Position numbers and translations under genes: made by a program. From Candidatus Hodarchaeota archaeon (GTDB lineage: Archaea; Asgardarchaeota; Heimdallarchaeia; Hodarchaeales; Hodarchaeaceae): 64,000 nt of DNA. This document shows, piece after piece, positions 26,251-35,212 of the stretch (its first letter is position 1; every line of letters starts with the position of its first letter). The DNA is taken from assembly GCA_016839815.1 (NCBI GenBank), contig JAEOTM010000204.1, positions 1 to 64,000 of the forward strand. The letters are read 5' to 3'. A model generated the notes under the pieces. It searched no databases. It had not been told where the DNA came from and saw only the letters and a list, made by a program, of their open reading frames with translations.

Positions 26251-26417
26251 GGCATCATAGCTCAGTTAGGATAAAGATTTGATCTTTATCTCTGAAGAGG
26301 TAGAGCGTTCGGCTGTTAATTAATATCTTTCATTCAGAAGGAGACACAGACACCGAGTGGTCGCAGGTTCAAGTGTTAAACACGTTTAGTCTTTAACTGA
26401 AAATCCTGCTGGTGCCG
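26251..26417 (+). tRNA. tRNA-Asn (GTT) with three introns
   Basis: Acceptor arms GGCATCA and TGGTGCC pair with one G-T, and the discriminator is G. The D stem GCTC/GAGC has about 31 inserted bases in the D loop, containing a 9-bp hairpin (GATAAAGAT/ATCTTTATC). The anticodon arm TTCGG-CTGTTA/A-CCGAG is interrupted after position 37 by 33 bases (26319-26351), the canonical site. The T arm GCAGG/CCTGC is interrupted inside the T loop by 30 bases (about 26373-26402) with GTTAAA/TTTAAC. Subtracting 94 intron bases leaves exactly 73, a standard tRNA. Confidence 0.88.
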
Positions 26418-26525
26418 CTTCCTTCTTTTTATTCTATAAGCTCTAAAGATTTGATTACTAGAGAATTATAATCCCACTGTGAAAGCTTCAAGTGTTTAGA
26501 ATCAGTGGAGAACCTATCTAGGTTT

Positions 26526-28517
26526 TTACTCTTCTACTGTCTCTTTCGGGATTCTAGTTTGAAGGAAAGCTGTAAGCATTTCTTGAATCAATTGATAAGG
26601 AATGCCTTTGGTTGCAATAAGACTACTTACGTACATTAAGTTGAGGTGTTCTTCATCCTCTACTGGGAGTTGCGCTCCTCCTAGTTGGACGTTTATCAGC
26701 TGTGCAGTTAAAAATGGAAATTCCTCATCATCAACTGGTACTGTCTTCATTACGGTCTTCATATTCTGAATAAAAGAGATTCCGAGGTCGATAAAAAAAT
26801 TGGTCAGTGGAAGTTCAAAAAAATCATAATTGTAAATCAGTTCTTCAATTTCAATCTTTAAAGGTTCAGTTTCACCTCTGAGGATAGTATTCTGAGCAAA
26901 ATTTTCTAGTAATAATGCCCATCTTTTTTTCTTGAATAAATTATCAGTGCGTAGAAGATTCTTCACGCTTAAACGAACTTCATGATAATAGACATCATCG
27001 CACTCATCTTCTAGGTAGTGGATTGCCTGAAGGAGGGAAAGGATTGTCCGACTAAAGAGCTTAAATTTAAATTCCTCCCCTAAAAATACACTTTCTCTTA
27101 AATCTCGGGTAATTATCATAATTGACAATTTAATGAGATTCTGAAACATAAGTGGGGGAGAAGTTGCATGTTCAGTTGTCTCATCAATACTCTCTTCTAA
27201 TTCGAGAATTTCTTCTTTACTGATCTCATATCGTTCCATTTTAGTGGTTAGTTCTTCAATATTCTTCTTTTGAATCCCTTGAAGATGTTCTTTTTTATAA
27301 ATGTATGAAGCTTTCAGGATTGGAATCATTGCCATGTATTTTCTTTCTTCAGTTTCTTTACTACTGTAAAGCTCTTCTAAAAGTTCAGCTGCTTTGAAAA
27401 GATGATAGTACCAAAAATCTTCCCCAAGTAGATATTCAAGAGCCAAGTTGAAAATAGCTCCATACCATTTACGATGAAAACTCTTAGAAAACGAGAAACT
27501 TGTTAAGAATACATTTTCTATATGCCACATTTCTCGTGTAATCAATGACGGATTGATATAATACTTGTCAAACACGAAGTGTTTCAAGGCTCGGGAAGGC
27601 TTATAATCTTTAGAATCTGCTTCAAGTACCATGAAGGGTAGCCAGATTGGGATCAGTGCGACTGTATAATTGAAAGCCTCAGCAAAAGCATCTAGATCTT
27701 TAACCTTCTTAGGACCTCTACCAAACTTAACGCCGAAACGAGGAGGTTTAATATCAAAATTATCCCCAAATCCCAGTTCATCTCGGTAGAAAATTACCAG
27801 CCATTCCGCAAATCCTCGTTTAATTAGTTCAACATTTACAAATATGTCTTTTAAGGCGAATAAGGCAATTTGGGAAATTTTTTGAAGGAAAGAAAGTATC
27901 TGTTCCCGATTATGTTTGTCTGGAGGAATTATATCAGCTAATTGAGAAAAGAAATCCAAGCTGAAATCTAAAGAGTCGTGTAGACGAATCTCTAATCCTC
28001 GTTGTCGTTGTACGCCATGTAAAACCTCATGAATGATTAATCCAGTTAATCCTTTTCGATTTTTCTTTAGAAATAATTTTGTGCTCTCTTCCAACCGAAT
28101 GAAGACAAATTCTTTATCCTGGAATCCCCATGAAAATGAAGATTGGAACGGCCGATCAAAAAACTGTAGTATGTCTTTTAGATGATTTTCTGGAATTGTC
28201 AATGCTTTGAGATATTTCTTTAATTCGGTAGACTTTTGTATATCTGAAAAAATTATTGTCATATCAGTCAATGGTTCAAGAAAGGTCTGAACTTCATCAG
28301 ATCTCAATACTTTGTGAAGAATAGCCTTTTTTTTCTGAAAAAAGTCTAATAGGACGATTTTGCAACCATCTATCTCAAATTCCATTTTTAGTCCATCCAA
28401 GAGTGATCTAGCTCGAGCTATATTAATTAATCCTAGATGAACGAGAGTCACAAGAATACTAAATATTTCTATTCTTTCTACGAAACTGGATCTGGTCAGG
28501 CCTAATATCATGTTCAT
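26526..28517 (-). CDS. Large HExxH-containing protein, putative metallopeptidase
   Basis: 663 residues with the zincin motif HEVLH at 163-167 in a helix preceded by hydrophobic GLTGLII. A possible third ligand is the Glu in RGFAEWLV about 75 residues later. The N-terminal 150 residues are mixed alpha/beta with EFVFIRLEES just before the motif; the C-terminal 400 residues are helical and charged. There is no signal peptide or membrane anchor, so it is cytosolic. No family was recognised beyond the motif. It follows the tRNA cluster and ends about 110 bases from it. Confidence 0.6.
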   Translation of the reverse strand: MNMILGLTRSSFVERIEIFSILVTLVHLGLINIARARSLLDGLKMEFEIDGCKIVLLDFFQKKKAILHKVLRSDEVQTFLEPLTDMTIIFSDIQKSTELKKYLKALTIPENHLKDILQFFDRPFQSSFSWGFQDKEFVFIRLEESTKLFLKKNRKGLTGLIIHEVLHGVQRQRGLEIRLHDSLDFSLDFFSQLADIIPPDKHNREQILSFLQKISQIALFALKDIFVNVELIKRGFAEWLVIFYRDELGFGDNFDIKPPRFGVKFGRGPKKVKDLDAFAEAFNYTVALIPIWLPFMVLEADSKDYKPSRALKHFVFDKYYINPSLITREMWHIENVFLTSFSFSKSFHRKWYGAIFNLALEYLLGEDFWYYHLFKAAELLEELYSSKETEERKYMAMIPILKASYIYKKEHLQGIQKKNIEELTTKMERYEISKEEILELEESIDETTEHATSPPLMFQNLIKLSIMIITRDLRESVFLGEEFKFKLFSRTILSLLQAIHYLEDECDDVYYHEVRLSVKNLLRTDNLFKKKRWALLLENFAQNTILRGETEPLKIEIEELIYNYDFFELPLTNFFIDLGISFIQNMKTVMKTVPVDDEEFPFLTAQLINVQLGGAQLPVEDEEHLNLMYVSSLIATKGIPYQLIQEMLTAFLQTRIPKETVEE

Positions 28518-28897
28518 TCTTTTTCCAAACGTTTAAATAGAAATCCATCCGTATAATAGTTTTTGCCATTTTAGACACGGCTATTATCACTTTAACGGAG
28601 AATCCGTTAAGGAAAGAGAGAAAGAAGAAAAATAGAACAAGTACCTTCAAATATAGGCGCGCTTAACATCTATCTTATTGGTAAATTACCCGACTTAAAT
28701 CCTCAATCTAGAAATAAAGTTATATAGTCATGTAGATATTCGAACTAAATGAGGATTTTTTACTTCCAAAAAAAAAATGGGGAGTAAAAAAATGAAGAAA
28801 TTTAGACAAATTTGAATGCTAAAAATGTGAAGTTTTAGAATTTCCCATTGTCAAATTTGGTTCAACACAACTTAACTTACTGTGGAGTAAAAGAACT
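28518..28897. promoter_or_regulatory. Divergent region upstream of HExxH and wHTH genes
   Basis: 380 A/T-rich bases with no accepted gene. A TATA-like GTTATATAG lies at 28719-28727 and a nine-A run at 28770-28778. An ORF here on the minus strand is low complexity (Phe/Lys) and overlaps the HExxH start, so it was not called. Confidence 0.3.
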
Positions 28898-29497
28898 TTG
28901 CCACGAGGAAACGCTGATGAAACCGACGAAGAATTACTCCACAAACTCTCAAAATTTGAACGTCCTGTTACTATCAATGATTTGGTATATCGATTAAATT
29001 GGAGCCGAGGAAAAGTTGATGGTTCATTAGCACGATTGGTTGAGAAGCAAGCAATTGCGGTAGTAAACATTTCAAAACCAAAAGGTCAACGTCAACGATA
29101 CATTGGCCTCCCAGAAAAAGAATACTGGCAATCGTTCCATGAAAACTATATTATTGAACAGAAAGCTGTTTTAATTTACGATTCCTTTGGGGTTCTTCAA
29201 CCTTTTACCAGTTTCATTTTAGAAGCAACAGCTTCTAGCCGTAATACAAACGTTGATTCAACCATTCTTTCAGTCATTAATGATTATCTTGCTCAAATTA
29301 CTGAGGTTATCCAAGAAAGAGATCTATCAGCCGCACAGTTCATAGAAAACGCCATTCAATACTACATCAATCCAGAGTACGCAATATTAGCAAAAAATCT
29401 TGTTAATGTCGTAGTAGAAGCAATGAAATCTGAGGAAAATACAATTGAGAGCGAAACTGCAAGGTCTTTTGTTAAAAGAGCAGAATTATTAGGTTAA
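28898..29497 (+). CDS. Winged-helix DNA-binding protein
   Basis: 199 residues from a TTG. The first 80 form a winged helix: ELLHKLSKFERPVTINDLVYRLNW, recognition-helix region SRGKVDGSLARLVEKQ, and wing SKPKGQRQRYIGL. The remaining 120 residues are helical, possibly for dimerisation or ligand binding. It is followed 16 bases later by a zinc-ribbon/polyproline gene, so they form an operon. Regulator of unknown target. Confidence 0.65.
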   Translation: MPRGNADETDEELLHKLSKFERPVTINDLVYRLNWSRGKVDGSLARLVEKQAIAVVNISKPKGQRQRYIGLPEKEYWQSFHENYIIEQKAVLIYDSFGVLQPFTSFILEATASSRNTNVDSTILSVINDYLAQITEVIQERDLSAAQFIENAIQYYINPEYAILAKNLVNVVVEAMKSEENTIESETARSFVKRAELLG

Positions 29498-29513
29498 TTT
29501 GGAGATATAACTG

Positions 29514-30572
29514 ATGACAAAGAAAAGGAGGCAAATTCCGAGAAAAAAAGGCTCAACAGTTAACACGATTTTAGAGAGTCCATTTGAAAACTTGGAAAAG
29601 GTGATATCTCATTTAAAAACAGGTAATAGTCGCTCAGGATTATTATTAGCAGCAACTGATTCAAAAGGATCACTTAAAAAAAAGAAAACGAGGAATAAAC
29701 AATTCAAGCCCATTTTTTCAAAATTTGACGAGGTTTTTGTAGTCTGTCAAAATTGTGGTAAAAGATCAATATACAATGAGTTAATCTCTGGAATCTGTTT
29801 CACTTGCCATAATCAAGAAGAATTGAATCGTGTGGAGAAACAACTTAAGGAATCCAAGACTGAACAGCAAATTGTTAAATTAATTTCTCGTCTGGGTGAA
29901 TTAGAGACACAAATGAAATCTCTGGAAAACAAGCAACAAGAATTCACCTCGGAGGATTATTTATCAACAGTAATCGAAGAAATTAGTGGTACAGTCCGAG
30001 ACAGTATTACTTCTAATCTTACACAGCTTACAAGTAGTACACACTCCCCTTCCTCTCCCTCAAGTTTTAAAGTGATCAATCCCCCACCCCCGCCACCACC
30101 TCCAGGAGCCATACGTTCCCCAACACAACAACTTACTCCATCAGCAACTACTTCACATATCAATTTTTCCGAGCTAACTTTAGAGGAGTTATCAGCTTTT
30201 TCTTCACAAACACTGAATTCTCTATCATTAGAACAACGAAATAAATATACTCTTAGAATCAAAGAGCTACAACGACTTGAAAAAATGTCCCCCGCTGAAC
30301 GGAAAGCATATTTTCAAGAAAAAACAACTTTCAAAAAACAACACTCCGACCGCCAAAGCGTTATTACTAGTCTTGAAGATTTATCCAACCCTCTATTCAG
30401 AAAGATGAAGGAACAGGCAGATAAAACTATATTGGCGGGGAAAGGTACATTTGGCTTTTTTGCAGAAAAAAAGGTATTCATGCACTGTCACAACTGTAAC
30501 AACACGAATCAGATTATTGAGGGAGAAGAAGCGACCTGTAAATTCTGTAAGTCCCCCCTCAGCAATCGATAA
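29514..30572 (+). CDS. Zinc-ribbon protein with eight-proline tract
   Basis: 352 residues in five parts. They are a very basic N-terminal 65 residues; a first zinc ribbon (Cys78, Cys81, Cys95, Cys98); a coiled coil (about 103-145); a Ser/Pro-rich linker holding eight prolines in a row (190-197) followed by Gly-Ala-Ile; and a charged helix leading to a second zinc ribbon (Cys325, Cys328, Cys342, Cys345). No family was recognised. The wHTH gene upstream suggests a nucleic-acid context. Polyproline-Gly is the kind of sequence that profilin binds, which is of interest because Asgard archaea encode profilins (inference). Confidence 0.65.
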   Translation: MTKKRRQIPRKKGSTVNTILESPFENLEKVISHLKTGNSRSGLLLAATDSKGSLKKKKTRNKQFKPIFSKFDEVFVVCQNCGKRSIYNELISGICFTCHNQEELNRVEKQLKESKTEQQIVKLISRLGELETQMKSLENKQQEFTSEDYLSTVIEEISGTVRDSITSNLTQLTSSTHSPSSPSSFKVINPPPPPPPPGAIRSPTQQLTPSATTSHINFSELTLEELSAFSSQTLNSLSLEQRNKYTLRIKELQRLEKMSPAERKAYFQEKTTFKKQHSDRQSVITSLEDLSNPLFRKMKEQADKTILAGKGTFGFFAEKKVFMHCHNCNNTNQIIEGEEATCKFCKSPLSNR

Positions 30573-30578
30573 TTTCAA

Positions 30579-30678
30579 TTGACTTGTCCGATATCAACTT
30601 CAAAATATTGACTTTTTGTATGACAAGCTTTAAAAGTTAACAAGTCATTTGACAAGTTAAGATAGTTGACTTGTCAAC
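30579..30678. promoter_or_regulatory. Cluster of GACAAGT sites, probable SatD operator
   Basis: Five copies of GACAAG(T) or its complement ACTTGTC lie within 100 bases: 30582-30588, 30622-30628, 30640-30647 (shifted ACAAGTCA), 30651-30657 and 30670-30675. The last forms the perfect palindrome GTTGACTTGTCAAC (30665-30678). It sits directly before the SatD gene, whose product ends in a helix-turn-helix, so autoregulation is the simplest idea. Confidence 0.5.
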
Positions 30679-31360
30679 AAACCAATTTGTAGATATTGAA
30701 AAACATCCGAGTAGTGAAGATACAATGTTGTATTATGTGTTAACTTGTGATATCGTACATTCAAAAGAGATCACTAATCGACTTGCGGTTCAAGAAGAAT
30801 TAAAAGCAGTAATTAATCAAATTAATGTTGATTATTCAGAAAAACTACTTTCTCCCCTAATCATAGTATGGGGAGATTCATTTCAAGGGGTACTAAAAGA
30901 GTTGAAATATTTTAACCAAGTTTTTGAGCGTTTAGAAGATGACCTTTCATTTAAATTTCGTTGTGGTTTAGGAATAGGAACGATTAGCACTAAATTCTCT
31001 AAGATATCAATGGAAATGGATGGTCCAGCTTTTCACAGATCACGAGCGGCTTTGAAGATTGCAAGTGAAAATCGTCGTACAGTTTGGATACAATCAGAAA
31101 ACAAATCATTTGACCAATTGACAAATTCCTTATTAACTCTTTTAACTATCTTAAAATCAGGATTGACAGAAAGGCAAAAACAGGTAATTGCACTTCGAAA
31201 ACAAGGTTTAACATATGAAAAGATAGGAAAAACAGTTAAAACAGATAATAAACTGAAAATTACTAAACAAGCTGTTTCAAATATCCTTTCTAGTGCCCAT
31301 TGGGAGGAAATCTCATTAGCAATAGAAACATTAAATAATTTAACCTATTTAGAGAGTTGA
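30671..31360 (+). CDS. SatD family protein with C-terminal helix-turn-helix
   Basis: 229 residues. The SatD signature runs through YYVLTCDIVHSKEI, IIVWGDSFQGVL, FRCGLGIGTISTKFSKI and EMDGPAFHRSRAAL. A sigma-70 region 4-like helix-turn-helix follows (GLTERQKQVIALRKQGLTYEKIGK and KQAVSNIL). SatD was named in the Streptococcus satCDE acid-tolerance locus; its activity is unclear. The TTG at 30671 lies inside a palindrome, so the ATG at 30725, just before the conserved domain, is the likelier start. A membrane partner gene follows 17 bases later. Confidence 0.82.
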   Translation: MSTNQFVDIEKHPSSEDTMLYYVLTCDIVHSKEITNRLAVQEELKAVINQINVDYSEKLLSPLIIVWGDSFQGVLKELKYFNQVFERLEDDLSFKFRCGLGIGTISTKFSKISMEMDGPAFHRSRAALKIASENRRTVWIQSENKSFDQLTNSLLTLLTILKSGLTERQKQVIALRKQGLTYEKIGKTVKTDNKLKITKQAVSNILSSAHWEEISLAIETLNNLTYLES

Positions 31361-31377
31361 TCCTAGGAGGCTATTAA

Positions 31378-31794
31378 TTGTTTCAATGGGATTTATTTGT
31401 AATTCTTGTATTGCTTTACTTATGCGCTTACATTTGGGCAATTTTTGGGGGGGCAGTATTTGTAGGTCGTCTCTTATCACCCTATAAAGATAAAGATTCA
31501 ACCAAAAAACCAATGGGTCTTTCAGGAGCAGGAAGAAAGATTGGGCAAATCGAAAGAGCAATTATTCTAACATTGGCATTGATGGGAGAATTTGGTACAA
31601 TTTCTTTTGTATTCGTTGCTAAATCAATGGCTAGATTTGAACAATTAAAAGAGCGTGAATTTGCTGAATATTATTTGTTGGGAACATTATTGAGCATTTT
31701 CTTCGCACTATTCACCGCAATTTTAATCCAAGGTATAATCACATTGATTACAGTTACTCTAATTCCAGAATTACAAACTCTATGGGGATCATAG
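31378..31794 (+). CDS. Membrane protein paired with SatD
   Basis: 138 residues with three hydrophobic segments (about 5-29, 60-82 and 97-130). The pattern GAGRKIGQIERAIIL...FVAKSMARF resembles membrane proteins that accompany SatD in bacteria (DUF3307-related). The start is TTG at 31378, preceded by a strong AGGAGG about 10 bases upstream. With SatD it forms a two-gene operon. Confidence 0.65.
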   Translation: MFQWDLFVILVLLYLCAYIWAIFGGAVFVGRLLSPYKDKDSTKKPMGLSGAGRKIGQIERAIILTLALMGEFGTISFVFVAKSMARFEQLKEREFAEYYLLGTLLSIFFALFTAILIQGIITLITVTLIPELQTLWGS

Positions 31795-31932
31795 GAATAG
31801 TTATCAGCTTTGCGAAATTTAATAGTGCAATAAATCGAAGAAAGTTTCTCCTACAAACTTAAATATTGCTAGAAATATACAACTCATTTGATTATTCACA
31901 TAAAAATTCAAGGTCATTTGAGGAAATAAAAA

Positions 31933-33057
31933 ATGACATTAAGATCACTAAAAGAATTTGGACTAGAATTTATTAACGAAATGGCTAAAGACCGAAAGGT
32001 TTCTCAACAAGAGATTGGCGTAGTGGTCTCAGGTACGAAAAGTACACTACTCTCTCAGGGACTTCCGCACTTCAGTTATCAAGATATTGACAAATTAGTC
32101 AAGACTATTCGTAAAGAGACAGCTCGTATTGTGGATAGTGAATTAACGCGGATAACCATCAAATCATTGGGTCGATTCAAGGAGGGATTATCTGAAGGTG
32201 GTTTTATTGTCCAAGATGAATTATCACCTGAACAGAAAGAAGAATTAGAGAATCTGCGAGAATCAAATCAAGAATTTAAGATTCTAATCAAAGAAAAAAA
32301 TTCTGAGCTAAAGCAACTAGAAGACGAAAGGACTGGAATCCTTTCTCAGCTTGCTGAAAAAACGGATAAAATGACCACATTAGACGCTGATGTCAAGCGT
32401 GTTCGATCGCAGCTCGAAAATCAACAAAAAGAGCTTGAAGTTCATCAAACTCAATCTAAGGAATTGATCACTGAACTTGAAATGAAAGAAGCCTTAATCA
32501 ACAAATTGAAAGAAAACGAGCTGATTCATGAGAAGGATATCCAAGAAGCATTAGCTTCCGTAGCGGAAACTTACCAAATTCAAGAAAACTATTATCAGCG
32601 GATGCTTGAAGAAGGAATTCAGTCTCGGACAAAGGAAATCCGTCAAGAAATGAAGATTGATCTGGAAGAAATGAAAACAAAATTAGACACACAAAGTCAT
32701 CGATTAGAGGAAACCACACGACAACATAGAATTACTGTAGATCGATTGGAAGAAGCTCTGACTCTTGCTGAAGAAGAACTTTCAGATGCTAAATCCGAAT
32801 TGAAAAAAGCAATTACTGAACGTCTTGAGAAGAATGTACTGCTTGATTATACACAACGATTACTATCCACTCACCCGTTATACGCTTCAATCCTCATTTT
32901 ATTGAATTTAGGAGGTGTCCTCGATCTTCCGACATTAGCCATGTCTGTAGGGGCACATCCACTTAAATTGAGACAGATGCTTGAAGACCTCGTAAGTAAG
33001 GGTTTAATTACCATATCTTCAGACGATCCTCCAACAATCGCTGCGGTAATGGTTTGA
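31933..33057 (+). CDS. Coiled-coil protein with C-terminal winged-helix-like domain
   Basis: 374 residues. About 1-75 are a small helical domain. Residues about 82-295 are continuous heptad coiled coil rich in Glu, Lys and Gln. Residues about 300-374 (LLSTHPLYASILILLNLGGVLDLPTLAMSVGAHPLKLRQMLEDLVSKGLI) look like a winged helix. It is probably an elongated dimer that binds DNA or a partner. It converges on the HerA-like ATPase gene with 19 bases between stops. No known family. Confidence 0.65.
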   Translation: MTLRSLKEFGLEFINEMAKDRKVSQQEIGVVVSGTKSTLLSQGLPHFSYQDIDKLVKTIRKETARIVDSELTRITIKSLGRFKEGLSEGGFIVQDELSPEQKEELENLRESNQEFKILIKEKNSELKQLEDERTGILSQLAEKTDKMTTLDADVKRVRSQLENQQKELEVHQTQSKELITELEMKEALINKLKENELIHEKDIQEALASVAETYQIQENYYQRMLEEGIQSRTKEIRQEMKIDLEEMKTKLDTQSHRLEETTRQHRITVDRLEEALTLAEEELSDAKSELKKAITERLEKNVLLDYTQRLLSTHPLYASILILLNLGGVLDLPTLAMSVGAHPLKLRQMLEDLVSKGLITISSDDPPTIAAVMV

Positions 33058-33076
33058 GAATTCAGAAATTATTGAA

Positions 33077-35212
33077 TTAGTCGAAAGTAGGTTGATAATA
33101 GTTTTCAGCATAACTTTCTCTAAGACGGATCTGAACAGGCTTATTTTTGAGCATTTCAAAGATAGAAGAACTTGAGGAATTTAGCTCGAATTGGTCAGTT
33201 TTTATTAGTGTCACATTCTTATTAACTGATATCAAACACCGTCGTTCATCAGGTTTTGCTTTTAATAGGGAACTCATTTGATCATAAGTCTCTTTTGTAA
33301 CTCCTAATAAATTCGCAATTTTATATGGATCAAATTTCGAATAAAACATTGTAAGAACACCCGCATTCGTCAGCATGGGCAGATCTATTATTGGGTCTGT
33401 TCCTATAAAAACCATTGACACATCATATGCTCGTAATGTCCATGGTCCTCGACCAATTATTGATTTAGGGGTTGAATGCTTAAAGGGTGTTTGTGGTAAA
33501 AGCTTGTTAATTTCGTCCAGGATAATTACATTCTGAGGTAGTTTTTCCTCCTTGAAAGGAGGCCGAAATTTTCGAATGTAATAGTAAAGATACTGGAATA
33601 TTACTTCCAGGAGTAATTGACGGCCTCTAATATCCTCCATTGCTTCAAATGATGATAAATCCAAGATGATATTATGAGAAAGAAATTGAGAAATATCAAA
33701 AGTACTAGAAGTTACGGTAAAGCATCTTCCTGTATTCCCAAATAATAATTTTGTAATACGATTGATAGTGCCCGCAGAGGTGTTTTCTAAATATGCACCT
33801 TTAAGACCAAGGGCATTAGGTTTATTTAACCATTGCAGAAATAGTTTGAAGTCACCTTTTTCTTTGATAGTCTGAATTGTTGCTAATTGGATTAACCGTC
33901 TCATCTGAGGAGATAAAGAATCAGTATCATCAACTATATTCTCAAGTAATGAAACCACAAATTGAATATGATCTTCTGGGGATATTAATGGTTCACCCCG
34001 GGGATCTAATGGAATGTCAAAGATATTGATTCCCCAAGGAAACGAATTAGATCCAAGTTTAATATAGATAAAATCCTGACAAAATGTATGTACGGGGTAT
34101 ATATATTCACCTTTAGGATCGATAATTAGGAATTTCACTTGATTTTGATGAAATTCTTGAATTAAATTGAAGATAAATCTACTTTTCCCTTCTCCTGTCA
34201 TCCCGAATACCCCCATGTGTCGTGATAAATCTTTCCCTGAAAGAATCATAGGAGAAGATGATGTTTTTCCACTCATAATTGGTATACCAATTTTAATAGT
34301 TTCATCTGTATCAAGATGAGATGCTGGAGAAGATACTCTGTATTTTTCCTTATGAGGAACGATTTGATAGCCAAAAAGCGAGTACTGATTGGTAGGAAAT
34401 GATAGAAATCTCATGAGTGTAAAACCATCTGTGAGAAGAGATGGTTGAATTGAACGGTTTCTAACATGTGCTTTAAATCGATTGAAAGATCGTAAAAAAG
34501 CAGGATATTTTCGTGTCTTGATTCCATGGGCCTTTAAAAAGACAGCGACTCGTTCCAACTTAGTCTTAAGCTGCTCCTCTGTACGTTCGACTGCTAAAAA
34601 TCGAATCGCTAGATTAAAACAGCCAGATTCTTCCATAAGATTCATACTATAAGGTTGAAAGCGATGTTCAACTTTTCCTTCGTGAATATTAAATCTGACT
34701 TGGTTTCTATTGTTATTCTCTTCTTGGGAACGGAATTCGTTAGGAATTTTTTCAGAGATGAAATTAATCTGAAAAAGGGCAAAAGTGGGATCTTCAGTAA
34801 TGATTTCAAGTAATCCATTCATAAAATTTACGTGTGTTGTAGAGGGGATGGAATCTAACTCCAGACCGAGTAAACCTCCACTGTGAAGACACGGTTCTTC
34901 AGGATCGAGAAAAAATTTTGATTCAATCATACTCAAAAGCTTGGGTATCGGATCTCTACTTGGTTCCAAAAAATCTGAATGGAGTCCAAGAGAAGTTACA
35001 AATTGTTGAAGTGTCGCTATTGCAGATTGGGTATTCTCTTTGAAAAAACGTCTCTTAGGTTTAACATGCATGCATATGTGAACCGTTTTGGGTTCAAATA
35101 TTGCATATTCTAAAGTAAAAGTATGATGTACGTTTCTTAGAATATTAATGCAAGAATGATCAGTTTTTTCAGGTACGAATTCGAAATGAAATGAGGTAGG
35201 CCTAGCTTGCAA
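33077..35212 (-). CDS. HerA/VirB4-like ATP-binding protein
   Basis: 711 residues. The N-terminal 320 have no recognised domain. The ATPase core follows, with Walker A GMTGEGKS (near 338), FLIIDPKGEYIYPV, and Walker B VIILDEINKLLPQ (near 560). The late GTDPIIDLPMLTNAGV plays the part of the sensor region. This is the HerA/DUF87/VirB4 type of hexameric DNA or protein translocase. The start codon is TTG. No nurA, mre11 or rad50 gene is adjacent, so it is not the standard end-resection HerA. It has no membrane segment, unlike conjugation ATPases with a membrane anchor. Confidence 0.8.
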   Translation of the reverse strand: MQARPTSFHFEFVPEKTDHSCINILRNVHHTFTLEYAIFEPKTVHICMHVKPKRRFFKENTQSAIATLQQFVTSLGLHSDFLEPSRDPIPKLLSMIESKFFLDPEEPCLHSGGLLGLELDSIPSTTHVNFMNGLLEIITEDPTFALFQINFISEKIPNEFRSQEENNNRNQVRFNIHEGKVEHRFQPYSMNLMEESGCFNLAIRFLAVERTEEQLKTKLERVAVFLKAHGIKTRKYPAFLRSFNRFKAHVRNRSIQPSLLTDGFTLMRFLSFPTNQYSLFGYQIVPHKEKYRVSSPASHLDTDETIKIGIPIMSGKTSSSPMILSGKDLSRHMGVFGMTGEGKSRFIFNLIQEFHQNQVKFLIIDPKGEYIYPVHTFCQDFIYIKLGSNSFPWGINIFDIPLDPRGEPLISPEDHIQFVVSLLENIVDDTDSLSPQMRRLIQLATIQTIKEKGDFKLFLQWLNKPNALGLKGAYLENTSAGTINRITKLLFGNTGRCFTVTSSTFDISQFLSHNIILDLSSFEAMEDIRGRQLLLEVIFQYLYYYIRKFRPPFKEEKLPQNVIILDEINKLLPQTPFKHSTPKSIIGRGPWTLRAYDVSMVFIGTDPIIDLPMLTNAGVLTMFYSKFDPYKIANLLGVTKETYDQMSSLLKAKPDERRCLISVNKNVTLIKTDQFELNSSSSSIFEMLKNKPVQIRLRESYAENYYQPTFD

